From Symbiodinium natans (Eukaryota > Sar > Dinophyceae > Suessiales > Symbiodiniaceae), in contig CAJNDS010002233.1 of assembly GCA_905221605.1 (NCBI GenBank), forward strand, positions 232,501 to 296,500: a stretch of DNA of 64,000 bases, in the 5' to 3' direction. A program made the translations under genes and the position numbers. This document shows positions 53,000-63,746 of the stretch, one piece after another; position 1 is the stretch's first letter, and the number at the start of each line of letters is the position of its first letter. Under the pieces are notes generated by a model. It was not told where the DNA came from. It was given only the letters and a program-made list of their open reading frames with translations, and did no database searches.

Positions 53000-54960
53000 T
53001 TTAACACAGACCCCTGAGATCCTAAACCTCCAGGCGGTAAGGGTTCGGGGGTCTTTTTTGGGGACAAAGTGGGCTGAAGAGAGAAGGGGGCCACAGGCCC
53101 AAGCAGAGGCATCGGAGTTTCCCTTAGCTTCCCTTACCCCCGCTAAGGCGATTGGAGGCTTTAGGGTTGTAGGTTGCACCAGCCAAAGCTCCCTAAGCCC
53201 CGTCCCACGAAGTGGCAGATGTCAATACGATGGCATCCAACGGCCATCATTCCCAGACATATACTTCTCACCTGCCCTTTAACAACCGCGACAGAAAATG
53301 TTCGAAAGCCTCTGAAGTTAAGCTGAACATATTGAGAGAACCTACGAGGTACAAATCTTAGAGCCGGCGACCAGGGACCTCATCTTCGGTACCCGTGAGC
53401 CGGAGCAATATCAACACAAAGTGTGCATGTACGAGCGTCACTGGATTGAATTGTTGTTGCTGACTGCAAGTGTATGATGGAAAGCAGGATGCAGACGACA
53501 GTGATTGATTTGTGGATCCTGCAGACAAAACTCATCGATTTAAAAGTGAGGCTGGAAAAGTAGAGCACCCACGAAGAGCCAGCGATGGCAACTGTAACTG
53601 TAACCGTCCATCATCGAAGTACGACGGGTTGGAGGGTGCGGGCTCAAAAGGGTATGGGGCTTTAGGGTTAGGGTTTCATCTTAGGTTTACTGAACCTCCT
53701 AAATCTGAAACCTACATCCAAAGCCCACGCGGGCTCAACCCGAAATACCGGAAGCTTCCAAAGACATACAGGGTTTGAGTTTGTAGGGTTTGGGGCTTCT
53801 GGCCCGGGGGCTTGCGGTCTCGAACCCCAAACCAAGAACCCACCGCCAATGGTCTAGGCGCGCAGACTAACAGAGCCTCTCCATCTACATCCGCCTCGGC
53901 CATGGCCATCAAATCCTCAGACAACATGTAGGGTTTAGGGTTTAGCGTTCAGGGTTCCTGAGCCCACATACCCCTGGCTTCACCGAAACGAAGTGGTTTT
54001 CCCACGACCTAACCTTCCTGTGATGTAGAGTCTATCATGAAGTATGCTGCAGCATGTTGCATTTTACGATATACCACGGTACACCGTGTCATATTGAACG
54101 AACCTAATCTCTACGGCCTTGCGGGGTGGCATGTGTGTGTGGGGTGCGCGAGAAGTCACACTTCACGGCAATGCTTCGGCATTGCGGGTAGCACCTCTGA
54201 AAACTGTGTTCATTAACAAACTGAAAAAGAAATTATAGTGACAAGCCGAACAACAAAGAGAGCGACATTTTGCATATCAATACAGCTATGAACGTCAGCT
54301 TTGTAGAAGCGCCACGTTATGTTCAAAAGGTAGAATGAAGCATCAAGTCAAAGCACCGCAAAGTGCAAAAGGTTATCAGAAGAGAGGAAAGACCTGCGCT
54401 GCCGCTTTGATTCTCATGTCTTTCACAACTAGTATGGGCAGCGTCTAAAGAAACACTTAAAAGCAAAGGTACCTGTCCGTAAACACCTCTGACATGAAAT
54501 TGTTTACTCAAGGCGATACTCCATATACATGAAAATTCATATTCACAGTGCGGTCGATGGCGCAGAAGCTTCCGGAGAGGTCAGGAGGGCGTAATTGCCC
54601 AATAGAGGGGCCTTGATGATTAGAGTAGGGTTTTGGCGGTTGCCATAGTATGATAGTAAAGGAACCATGAGGGAATACCACTAATAATTCTTCCGACCCA
54701 TTTATTCGTCTGATGTGCATTCTTGGTGCAATGCTTTTGGCCCTCGGAAGATGCACTACTTAGACGAGGCCCCGCCCAATTGAATAAAGTGCCGATAGAG
54801 CCTCTGAAAGGCTAAGAAAAATGAGTGCCCATGGATTTTCTGAACTAAAATGTGACCCTGAAATCCCTCTCGGAGATCAGGAGCCTCTCTTTTCTTCATC
54901 AATGTTCTCTCTTTAGCAAGGCACTGCAACTTTTACACACGATACATATACACATACATC
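53000..54960. other. upstream flank of the rhomboid gene, no firm gene
   Basis: Mostly unique sequence with a few telomere-like heptamers at 53928-53946 and the start-exon candidate at 53927. The AT-richer stretch 54000-54960 leads into element 2 and contains GGAAACCATGAGGG-like and CAATTGAATAAAG motifs but no recognised coding segment. Confidence 0.3.
53850..53927 (-). CDS. candidate start exon, - strand
   Basis: On the - strand an ATG at 53927 opens MLSEDLMAMAEADVDGEALL, an acidic helix-like peptide. It is the first good methionine upstream of the rhomboid N-terminal exon. It could be the start of that gene, but no splice link was established. Confidence 0.3.
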
Positions 54961-55309
54961 TACATCTACATATATATATATATGGTCACACCCCCCCCCC
55001 ATGATCCATATGTATCCTTTTCTTGCTTGTCCTTCTGCACCTGTGCTTATTTGCACATATGGTTGAAGTGAAAAAACACCGGTATTTACGATACTTTCGT
55101 GTCTTGCCATGTCTGAAGCTACAACTTGCTATTGATTATCTACACGTTTAAACAACAGAAATCTACAAACAGAATCCGTTTCTGGATTTGGTTTTGTGTG
55201 GTTTGCTAATCTCTGTTATTCACTCTATAGTAGCTTCCAATATACACCTTCTTGAACTTCAACACTATTCATTGATTAGATAAAATATTACCTTATAAAC
55301 CATTGTATA

Positions 55310-55945
55310 ATGCATGAACATAAAAGAAGAGATGAAGGGGTTTCAAATAAAGCACCTAACACAAGAAGCAGACTACATAATGAAGTTAGAGACGAATTCG
55401 CAAAGACAGAGACATTCTTAACGGACACGCAAGGACTTAAATTAGCGTATGAGAATCCTGACGGGATATATAAAAAATGGTTCTATTTTATACATTGCTG
55501 GGACTAAAAGCTGTAGAGATGTTTATGGTGATTGAAACCCTCCTTTATATAAGACGCAACTGACTCAGTGTTATAAAGATGTAGATAAGTTCATTCAAGA
55601 TGGTTTTATTGAAATAGACGGTTAAAGAAAAGAAGAAACTGGAATTTCTGGTATTGTAAGTCACAGTTTAGGTTCAGCATCGGGACAACAAATAAACAAT
55701 GATTATGGGAATGTATTCAGAAGTCGTAGCTATGGTTCTCCTTATGTATCAGGACAACGACCAGAAGACACTGGGACAAAACATATGAATACGGAAAGTA
55801 GACGACCCCGTTAGTATGTTTGAAAAAGGAAGTATACCATCAAAGAAATCAACATTAGACCCTCTACAAAAACATCCTTATGAAGATATAGGCAATATTA
55901 AAACAAAGCAAGACATAACCGAAGAAGAGTTTTTAACAACAGTTT
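55310..55945 (+). pseudogene. class-3-lipase-like pseudogene
   Basis: The + frames carry, in the right order, a motif like the lipase-3 (V/A)FRGTxSxxDWxxD block (YIAGTKSCRDVYGD near 55485-55525), a nucleophile-elbow motif SHSLGSASG near 55660-55690, an RSYGSPYV segment like TFGAPRVG, and DDPVSMF like the GDPVxxxP motif. The reading is broken by a shift near 55478, at least two in-frame stops (near 55527 and 55623) and another shift near 55803. It is therefore no longer functional. Assignment to the alpha/beta-hydrolase lipase family is from motif order. Confidence 0.5.
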
Positions 55946-55969
55946 GATGCCATAATCATTTCATAAGAA

Positions 55970-56180
55970 AGCAACAACATACGAACAAATAGAGACATCG
56001 AAGATAGAGAAGCAACTTAAACAACACGCTTACGAAGAGATAAGAAAGTTAGTTGAGAATAATTAAGTAGATGAAGCAGTTAAGCAGGTGAAAGGTAGGA
56101 AGAAGAATAATAGTAAGACACTTCATATAGTTTTGAATTACTTGATTGAATACAAGTTGAAGGTATGTATATGTAATCAA
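55970..56180 (+). pseudogene. short helical frame remnant in the AT-rich block
   Basis: A Lys/Glu-rich frame (EQIETSKIEKQLKQHAYEEI, then RKLVENN and a stop), resuming with VDEAVKQVKGRKKNN. It is coiled-coil-like and otherwise unidentified. It lies between the lipase-like remnant and the next frame, on the same strand. Confidence 0.3.
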
Positions 56181-56202
56181 ATTATATATGCTATTTATAT
56201 AT

Positions 56203-56440
56203 CATGGAAACTTTTAGTCCCGCAGATATCCTCATTGATAGTTTAAGTTTTCTTTGACACAAAGGTAGTTCTTATGTTAATTGTCAAGGGTTTAAGACCA
56301 AAACGATTGTTGGATTTAAACCATTGCGTGGCCTCTTCTCACAAGTTAGATATTTGCCGTCAAAAAATATGGGAAACTTACCAATTGAAATAGAATTGGT
56401 AACTAATGCTACTAATTGTATCAATTACCGCAGTCAGAAT
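56203..56440 (+). pseudogene. broken frame, possible structural-protein remnant
   Basis: It begins METFSPADILIDSLSF, has an in-frame TGA near 56254, then continues with GFKPLRGLFSQVRYLPS and PIEIELVTNATN before the palindromic satellite cuts it off. The beta-strand-like pattern is compatible with a viral structural protein, but this is a weak inference; no family is established. Confidence 0.25.
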
Positions 56441-56449
56441 ATCAAGAGA

Positions 56450-57590
56450 TTTCGGGAAAACGCGAGCCGGCTCGAATTTTCCGAAAAATCTCCAGGCACC
56501 AGGTCACCACAACTCGAGCAGGCTCGAATTTTCCAAAAAAAACCTACATTCTGTCATCTATGAGACCTTGGGGTCACACAGCCATGGTTTCAGCATATTT
56601 TTTAGAAAATTCGAGCCGGCTCGAATTTTCCGAAAATTCTTGAAGCTCCAGGTCTCGAAAACTCGAGCAGGCTCGAATTTTCCAAAAAAAACCTAAATCA
56701 TGTCATCTATGAGGCCTTGGGGTCACACAGCTATGGTTTCAGCATTTGTTTTAGAAAACTCGAGCCGGCTCGAATTTTCCGAAAATTCTTAAAGCTCCAG
56801 GTCTCGAAAACTCGAGCAGGCTCGAATTTTCCAAAGAAAACCGAACTTTCAGGATCTACCGGGCTGCTGGAGCCATAGATCCTGAAATTTAGGTTTTTTT
56901 TGGAAAATTCGAGCCTGGTCGTGTTTCGGCAATCTACTGTGTCAGTTTTTTTTGGAAAATTCGAGCCGGCTCGAATTTTCCTAAAATTCTTGAAGCTTTA
57001 GGTCCCAGAAACTCGAGCAGGCTCGAATTTTCCAAAAAAAACCTAACTTTCAGGATCTACCGGGCTGCTGGAGCCATAGATCCTGAAATTTAGGTTTTTT
57101 TTGGAAAATTCGAGCCTGGTCGTGTTTCGGCAATCTACTGTGTCAGTTTTTTTTGGAAAATTCGAGCCGGCTCGAATTTTCCTAAAATTCTTGAAGCTTT
57201 AGGTCCCAGAAACTCGAGCAGGCTCGAATTTTCCCAAAAAAACCGAACTTTCAGGATCTACCGGGCTGCTGGAGCCATAGATCCTGAAATTTAGGTTTTT
57301 TTGGAAAATTCGAGCCTGGTCGTGTTTCGGCAATCTACTGTGTCAGTTTTTTTTGGAAAATTCGAGCCGGCTCGAATTTTCCTAAAATTCTTGAAGCTTT
57401 AGGTCCCAGAAACTCGAGCAGGCTCGAATTTTCCAAAAAAAACCTAACTTTCAGGATCTACCGGGCTGCTGGAGCCATAGATCCTGAAATTTAGGTTTTT
57501 TTTGGAAAATTCGAGCCTGCTCGTGTTTGGGCGACCTACTGTGTCAGTTTTTTTTGGAAAATTCGAGCCGGCTCGAGTTTTCTAAAAAAG
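56450..57590. repeat. palindromic satellite B, 149-bp then 200-bp period
   Basis: A perfect 28-bp palindrome centred on GAGCCGGCTC with GGAAAATTC arms alternates with CTCGAGCAGGCTCGAATTTT. From 56450 to about 56830 the period is about 149 bp. From there to 57590 it is about 200 bp, the longer unit having gained a second hairpin (AACCTAACTTTCAGGATC pairing with GATCCTGAAATTTAGGTT). Successive 200-bp units are almost identical, indicating recent amplification. Confidence 0.9.
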
Positions 57591-57949
57591 CATGATTTTT
57601 TCGGGTATTTTTCTACCTTGTTGATGTAAATGACCTGCCTGACTTGAAATGATATAGGTTTTTATCGGCCCTGTCGGTGTTTTTGTCGCTAGCTCATAGC
57701 CCCCTCTCCTCCCAAGATCCATCTGTTTCGAAGCAGAAACGTGGATCATGGGGGGGGCGTGAGCATATATATATATATATGTATATGTATATGCATATGT
57801 ATACGTATATGTATATGCATGTGCATACATGTGTATAGACATATCCACTCACTCAGCACAGGCGCATCCATATCAACGTCGCCGTCGCCATCTCTGTCCA
57901 AGCCCCAGCCTCCCGATTCCTCCCCTGGCAGAGTGCAAGGCGCCAAAGT

Positions 57950-58195
57950 GTTTAGGGTTTAGGGTTTAGGGTTTCGGGTTTCGGGTTTAGGGTTTAGGGT
58001 TTAGGGGTTAGGGGCTAGGGTTAGGGTTTAGGGTTTTGGGCTTGCCTGAACTTTTGGTAGGGTTTTGTTGGGGGTTGCTATGATAGGCCGGCCCCTAATA
58101 GTTGGGGTACCCAGAAAAGGGACCATGTAATTCGATACTGACCATATGCAGAACCCTCAACCCCTTGAGAAGCCTTGGAGCCTTGGGGTTTTGAG

Positions 58196-58226
<31 letters not shown>

Positions 58227-58245
58227 TTGTCTAGACTCTAGGTTT
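57950..58245 (+). repeat. mixed TTTAGGG run, M5-like fragment and poly-G
   Basis: TTTAGGG/TTTCGGG units at 57950-58040, then GGTACCCAGAAAAGGGACCA at 58106-58126, then a G-run at 58210-58226. No gene is seen. Confidence 0.6.
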
Positions 58246-58648
58246 TTTTAGTAGGCAAGGTCCCACATCGCTCCCTCGAACTAGACGGGTCTAGTTGAAG
58301 ACGTGCTTCGAGATTGCAGCTTTGTGAGTGTCGCGACACGCTGGCGACACGGAAAGGCTCTCCAACGATTCTGGACAGTGTTCGGTCCGTTAGGTCAGTA
58401 CCTTCTTGGGACAGAGGGTCTTGGAGGCTCAAGCGCACTCTACGGCACACAGCCCAACCCATGAAACTCAGGCACACAAACATTTCTCCAATTCTCCAAC
58501 CTCGCTGATTCGCTAAACTATGCATCTTTCTTCGAGAACTGCTGCTTGTGGTACGAAAACATTCCGGGCCTTGCTGTCACAGAGTCAGGTCCGGTCAAAC
58601 GACACTTTTCTTCCACTTTGCGCTTTGGAGTGATCCCTCAACAGGTTC

Positions 58649-58894
58649 ATGCCCGCCTTTCTTCTCCTCCTTCTCCAGCTTGTCTCCGCCCTGCCGCGGG
58701 GAGGCTTTAAAAGCGTCTCGAAAAAATTCTCAGCAAGCCTCGCCGGTCTTGCTTACGCCGTGTTGTCTTTCCGGGTTGAGCAGCGAATGCTTTCTAACGT
58801 CCTTCCATCACCCACGATCCATGCTAGAGGATCTGAGACGCCTTTGCCTCAGCAGTGCCACTGGAGAGTCTCCTTGACGTCGCTCGTCTGCTAA
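58649..58894 (+). CDS. small frame with signal-peptide-like start, hypothetical
   Basis: An 81-codon frame begins MPAFLLLLLQLVSALPRGGF, which has the n-, h- and c-regions of a secretory signal with a possible cleavage after VSA. No family is recognised downstream. It lies in a 1.4-kb repeat-poor stretch (58250-59650) with several overlapping open frames on both strands, so it may be chance or an exon. Confidence 0.25.
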   Translation: MPAFLLLLLQLVSALPRGGFKSVSKKFSASLAGLAYAVLSFRVEQRMLSNVLPSPTIHARGSETPLPQQCHWRVSLTSLVC

Positions 58895-59265
58895 GTTACT
58901 TGTTACAGGTGGCGACGAACATCAACCAGACCAGCACACGAACTGATGCCACTAGTGTTGTATGCACGGTTTGGGAAATTTTCAGGTTGCTAATCCTCGA
59001 AGGCCAAACCTCACAGGCTCACCGGGTATTTGAACAGTCCTACTGTAGAAGCATAAAAGCACTCGGTCAAACGTCGTCGTGCGAAACGGAAACTGAAACA
59101 GCCCAAGGTCAGCTGGTTTCCTGCCCCTTCGACTGTAACATTCTACCTCCCTTGAGCCACTCTCAAATCAAACTTGCTACAACTGATCTGCGCTTCTCGG
59201 GGGACCACCTCCACGTCTGGCTCCTTGCTGTTGGCGGTCTTGGGCCTCGGTGTTCCCGGGCTTGA
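58855..59265 (+). CDS. hypothetical frame, 136 codons
   Basis: The longest + frame of the repeat-poor block begins MPLESLLDVARLLSYLLQVA and has helix-like residues, TVWEIFRLLILEGQ and QAHRVFEQSY. No motif is recognised. A - strand frame of 151 codons overlaps its 3' half (59618-59163), and which, if either, is real cannot be decided by eye. Confidence 0.2.
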   Translation: MPLESLLDVARLLSYLLQVATNINQTSTRTDATSVVCTVWEIFRLLILEGQTSQAHRVFEQSYCRSIKALGQTSSCETETETAQGQLVSCPFDCNILPPLSHSQIKLATTDLRFSGDHLHVWLLAVGGLGPRCSRA

Positions 59266-59906
59266 CGTAAGGAAAACCCAGTGGCAAGACAAGCAGAAGA
59301 TGGAACACCCACCATGGACACCAAACATGGGATCAGCGTCGCGAATTTCCTTGAGGAGTTCCCTGAGGCTAACGAAAACTCTGAATTCCCCAACCAGAAA
59401 TCTGCAATCACTGGCCATGCCTTTCCAGCAAAACCCGTCAAACAGACCAACTCCCGTCCAAGAGTGCGAGGCTGATAACTTTGAGCATGTAACAGGCTGC
59501 AGCACCTTGAACTCTTCCACCCCAGTCCCCTAAACCCTCTGTCCAGGAACTTGTCTTCGGGTTTCTTCTTCGGCGCCACCGTCGCCTCACCAGGGTGATC
59601 AAAGCTTGGGTGGCGCATCGCACGGGGCTGCGAGGTTAAGAATGTAGAGTTGGAAGGGGCTTATGAACATGCCGACTGGCATAAGACCCTCAAAGGCTGC
59701 AAGGGCCGGGGGGGGGGGGGGGGGGGGGGGGGGGCGGCTCGACTTTAAAAGGTTTCGGGCGAAAAATCAGGGTGCTGGAGTCGCAAAGTCCAAAGATCAG
59801 AACTCGGGGGGGGCACAGGCTGGGTGCGTCGTTCTCCTTGCGACCGAGATGCTGAGCCCCTCGAACCATTATCGAAGCCCTCAACCCTGAGCCCTAGGTC
59901 TTTTCC

Positions 59907-59974
59907 ATGGCCTGCTTTGGGTCGAACCATCCCTCCGCGAAGTCCACCAACGCCTTCACCTTCAAGGAGGCCAG
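59907..59974. other. small exon candidate, strand ambiguous
   Basis: On + an ATG at 59907 reads MACFGSNHPSAKSTNAFTFK to a GT donor at 59975. On - the same DNA reads LASLKVKALVDFAEGWFDPK then QAMEKT, which looks at least as protein-like. Only one can be real, and neither could be linked to other exons. Confidence 0.3.
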
Positions 59975-59999
59975 GTTTAGTTTTTATTGGCCTTGGGGT

Positions 60000-62990
60000 T
60001 TCGGGAAGCTTTAGTGGAAGCCGAGGGACGTGGGGGGTTCATGAGTGGAGTTCTAAGGACGGCTGAGTACATTTTCCAACGAGCAATAAACCTTGTTTGG
60101 GTGGGGCGGGGGAGGGGGGGAAGAAATTCAAGCTCTACCAAAACATTCATAACCACAGTTCTGTACTATATCAACAAGAGACAATAATAAAACAAAAACC
60201 AGACCAGCCACCCTAACCCTAAATCCTGAACTTTAAACCCGACTTGAAAATATCCACGAACTTCAGATCGGGTTCTTGATGCATCCAAAAACCAGCTCCT
60301 TCCCACCACTACTCCTGCTGGGTGATCACAGGCAATTCTGCTAGCAACTCGGAAGGAGAGGACCTTGGAAACTTCCCTACTGTGCAGCCCGTCTCAGACA
60401 CGACCCGAACTCCTTTCGGCCCTCGACCCTCATGGCCCCTTGGAAGCCCCCAAATCTCGCAAATCGTGGGGTCACTTCTGCCACCAAAAAATGTGCATAA
60501 TTGTTACTGGAATCGGCCACTTCTTCCCGAATCCTGGTGTGCCGTTCACAGACTCTAAATCAGGTCTTTGCGCAAGAAGCCCTTCAACCCCTGGACGGAG
60601 GAAGTTTTGGGAAGCAGGCAATTGAAGTGAGTTTAGCACTACACCCTAAAAGCAATGGGTTAGGGTCGTTTTGCCGCCTGAGACGGCGTGGGGTGGGAGA
60701 AAAGTGCTACCTTCACAGCCTCTGCGCCATATTACAGCAAACCCTAAACCCCAGGAGACGAAACCCTAAAACCCAATCTTACATTCTGATTATCATCATA
60801 ATCATCCGCCGAACCCCAGCCTGGGGCGGTGTCAGTGAAGACCCACTGGCCCTTAGTACCCCTCGCACCCCAAGACCTCCAGTGCATGCACCTCCCCTAC
60901 CCTTCCCCTGAGCCTCTTTTCGACCTGAAAAAGAGTGCTTTTGGGGGGCCTCGGCGAGCATCATGAGCATCAGCGGCGTTGCTATTTCGGGAAGAGGGGC
61001 TCCTAATCCCGCCTCGGCAGGGGCAGCGTCTTTGTGGGATTTTCCTGCTCCTTGGGAGGGGCGCCGATGGCCCCAAGAAGGAGAAGTGGGGGCCCAATGA
61101 TGCTCATGATGCTGGGGGGGGGGGGGGGGGCCCGGGGGGCAGGAACGGAGCCAATGATGCTCGTGATGCCTCTGTCGGAAGAGGCTTGTGAGACGGCTCG
61201 TGCAGCTTGTCTCGTGCGCGCGCCGCGCGCGCCGTCTGAATGGCCTTGCCGGCCGGCCGGCGCGCGCGCGCGCGCGCGCGTCGCGCCCGCGCTTGCATGC
61301 CTCTGCCTCCTTGGGGCGTTGCCCGCCCCTCGGCGCAGGCCCTTAAAATATTATGGTTGCATTTATTGTTGTTATTATTCTTAGCTCCGAAAGCCAGGTT
61401 TCGGTTGGGGCTGAGGCCCCCACGATCGGCATCTTAGCCGCGCCGCCTGACGAATCCCAAGGATGCAGCTCGGGGAAGTTAGGTGCTGAAAGGTTTTAGG
61501 GTTTGCGGGTTTTAGTGTTTAAGGGTTTTGGGGTTGAGGGTTTAAGGGTTTAGGGTTTAGGGTTTGGCTTAAAGGTTTCAGGGTTTGAGGGTTTTAGGGG
61601 CTTGTGGGGTTCGGGTTTTTTCGCGCTTAAGCGTCTTAGGGTTTAGGACGTCTCGGCTTATAGCGGGCTTAGGTGGTTTCGTAGCCTTAGGTGGGTGTAC
61701 GGCGTTTAGTGGGCTAACTGGGCTTAAGGGTAGATGGGCTAAGTGGGCTTGTGGGCTTGGTAGAGTTCAAGGCTTTCGGCTTTGGTGTGTGTTCGGCTTC
61801 AGGGCTTTTAGGGCTTAGGGCTCCACATGGGCTTTTGGGTGGAGGGCTTCAGGGCTTCAGGGTCGTAAGGTGCCTAGGGCTTCAGAGCTTTGGGGCTCCG
61901 TGCTTCAAGGGCTTAGGACCCCACAAGGATGACAGTGCCTCTACGTGAGGTCTCTTTGTGATCACACTTGCACTTGCATTGCATGTCCGCTTGAGTCCTG
62001 GTTCTTTTGTGATCACAAGACGAGGTCCCGGTCTCCTAGGAGAATGCAAATATCGTACCTTGTGAATTTCAGGAAGCTACCTCTAGAGAACAAGGAGTTC
62101 ACGGACTTACTTAACCCTGATAGTGGCGCCACTACCCCTGTCAGCAAATTTCCCCCTGTCGCCGCCTCCCGTCCCTGCTCCGAACGGAGTGGACGGGAAA
62201 GCGCTGCGCGTTTGAGCCGCAAGCAGGCGACGGGAGATGATTCCGAAGCGGGCCGAATCTAGAGGAGCAAAGCGTTAAGGGGGTTTCGGTGTGCTGCGGG
62301 CATCCCAAAAACCCACCGAAGAAGCCCTGTGACCTTAACTCCTCCACCCCCTACCACCAAAACTCCCCACCCCAACCCGAAACCCTAAATCCTAAGGCGG
62401 CAGCAAGCCCTGAAATCACTCTCATCCAAACCCTCGGCGTCGGGTGCGCCACAGGGGTTTGCAGAGTGGAATGAGACGCCATGGTCCGAGTAGTCCTGGC
62501 GCGAATTGCGTCCCAAGGTTGGCTTCTTGCGCCGTTTGGGGGACACTTGGAGGTTCACGTGGGGATATCAGCTACCGAGAAAGGAACCCGAAGCCACCCT
62601 ACACTTTCAACCCTAAAAGTTTGGAGGCTTGAGGGAGACTCATTGGTCCTAGATATCCTGGTGTGGACATGGATGCTCCGAAAACACGCGTGCACTGGTA
62701 ACCTGCACGAAGCCCAAGAACAGAAGATATGGTGGCAGATCCTGCAAGGTCAAGGCACACTATGGCCTTAGGATTGAACTCCCACAAGCCTTGTGAACCC
62801 CGAACCCGAGCCCACCCGGCGATCCGTCTCCAGCCCCCAAAACTGAACCCAACACTCCTGAAGATCCTGTAAGGCTCACAGGCTCACACCCCTAGTTACC
62901 TGTCCGTGTCGAGCCCCGCATGGTTGGGGTTGAGGGCGGAGGGTTTAGGAGGAAAATGGTTTAAGAGCAAGCACAGGCTGACCCCACACC
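60000..62990. other. no firm gene seen
   Basis: Repeat-poor sequence with short overlapping frames on both strands, a G-run at 61117-61133, a (CG)n tract at 61260-61280, and diffuse TTTAGGG-like sequence at 61490-61900. Frames at 60365-60625 and 62640-62771 look mildly protein-like but have no recognisable domain or splice partner. Confidence 0.3.
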
Positions 62991-63012
62991 TCACACTCAA
63001 TACCCCCCCCCC

Positions 63013-63746
63013 TTACGCTTTCCACACCATACTGGGTTCGCGGACTTTCTTGAAGACTCCCTCGGGGGCATAGGTCTTCTTGTAGCCTCTGCCGCAGATG
63101 TCTCGGGGGATGGGTCTAACATGTACGGGCTGAAGTCTCTAAGATGCCTACTAGCCGTATATCTCAACGTACCTCTCAACCAACCCTGGAAATGCAATAA
63201 CTCGCCCTAACTCTGAGTTAGCAAACAAAGTTTTGGGGGGTAACTCTGCAACTATTCCAAGGAGGCGCCCTGTGTAAACGGACGGAGGTGAGGATGGAGG
63301 CACCACCCCGCCCCCCCCCCCCCCCCCCACCCAACCACAACTTCGACTCCAAGACCTCCCTAGCCCTGGCAGGGGTTTAGGGCGACTTCTCATGTACCCG
63401 GCTTGGCTTCTTAGGCTTAAGCCGAACGGCAAGGCAGCATGCTTGGTAAGGTAGGATTTAGGGTTCGGGGTTTAGGGTTCAGGGTTCAGGCTTAGGTGCA
63501 ATTTGGAAGGGCTCCTTTGGGCCTCTTGCGTCGGATCCCGTAAGCGCAGGGCTTCAAGCCGTAAACCCAAATCCTATAACCATCGCAGTTGCAAAAAAAA
63601 AAAGGCTTAGGGCTTTGAAGGGTTGAAAGGGCTTTGGGGTTTAAACAGCTTTCGGGGTGTCTGAGCCACCCGCCACTGGCAGAGATGACCTGCTGCATGG
63701 GCACATTGAGGGCGTAGAAGGAAAGGTTCACGCGCGGAAGAGACAC
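63013..63746 (-). CDS. 3' end of an unidentified gene, two exons
   Basis: Two - strand exons join in phase 0: 63746-63690 (VSLPRVNLSFYALNVPMQQ, GT donor) and 63129-63013 (VRPIPRDICGRGYKKTYAPE, GVFKKVREPSMVWKA, then TAA). The C-terminus is strongly basic. I do not recognise the family. The gene would extend leftward in its own sense, beyond the right edge of the window. Both acceptors are AG. Confidence 0.55.

Larger units (their letters stand above)
55200..56440 (+). other. AT-rich foreign block, virus-like remnant
   Basis: Base composition changes sharply to A+T-rich, with purine-rich coding-like + strand unlike all neighbours and no TTTAGGG. Several consecutive frames on one strand, each broken by stops or shifts, suggest a decayed insert of compact gene layout. 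It sits inside element 2. A viral or virus-like origin is inferred from composition and gene content; the host of origin is unknown. Confidence 0.45.
54968..57782. mobile_element. element 2: (AT)n-flanked inverted-end element with palindromic satellite and virus-like block
   Basis: The left end at 54968-55012 is (AT)n, GGTCACA, C10, ATGATCCA. The right end at 57739-57782 is the inverted copy: TGGATCATG, G-run, CGTGAGC, (AT)n. The layout parallels element 1 although the sequences differ: the same order of (AT)n, five-base spacer, C-run and GATC, and a palindromic satellite ending about 130-160 bp before the right end. A degenerate C-rich AAGATCCATCT copy lies just inside the right end (57700-57726). 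The interior holds an AT-rich decayed block (55200-56440) and the satellite 56450-57590. No transposase is seen. Confidence 0.55.

Noticed and set aside
56450-57590. CRISPR array or bacterial repeat
   Set aside because: The 149/200-bp units are nearly identical throughout, with no variable spacers.
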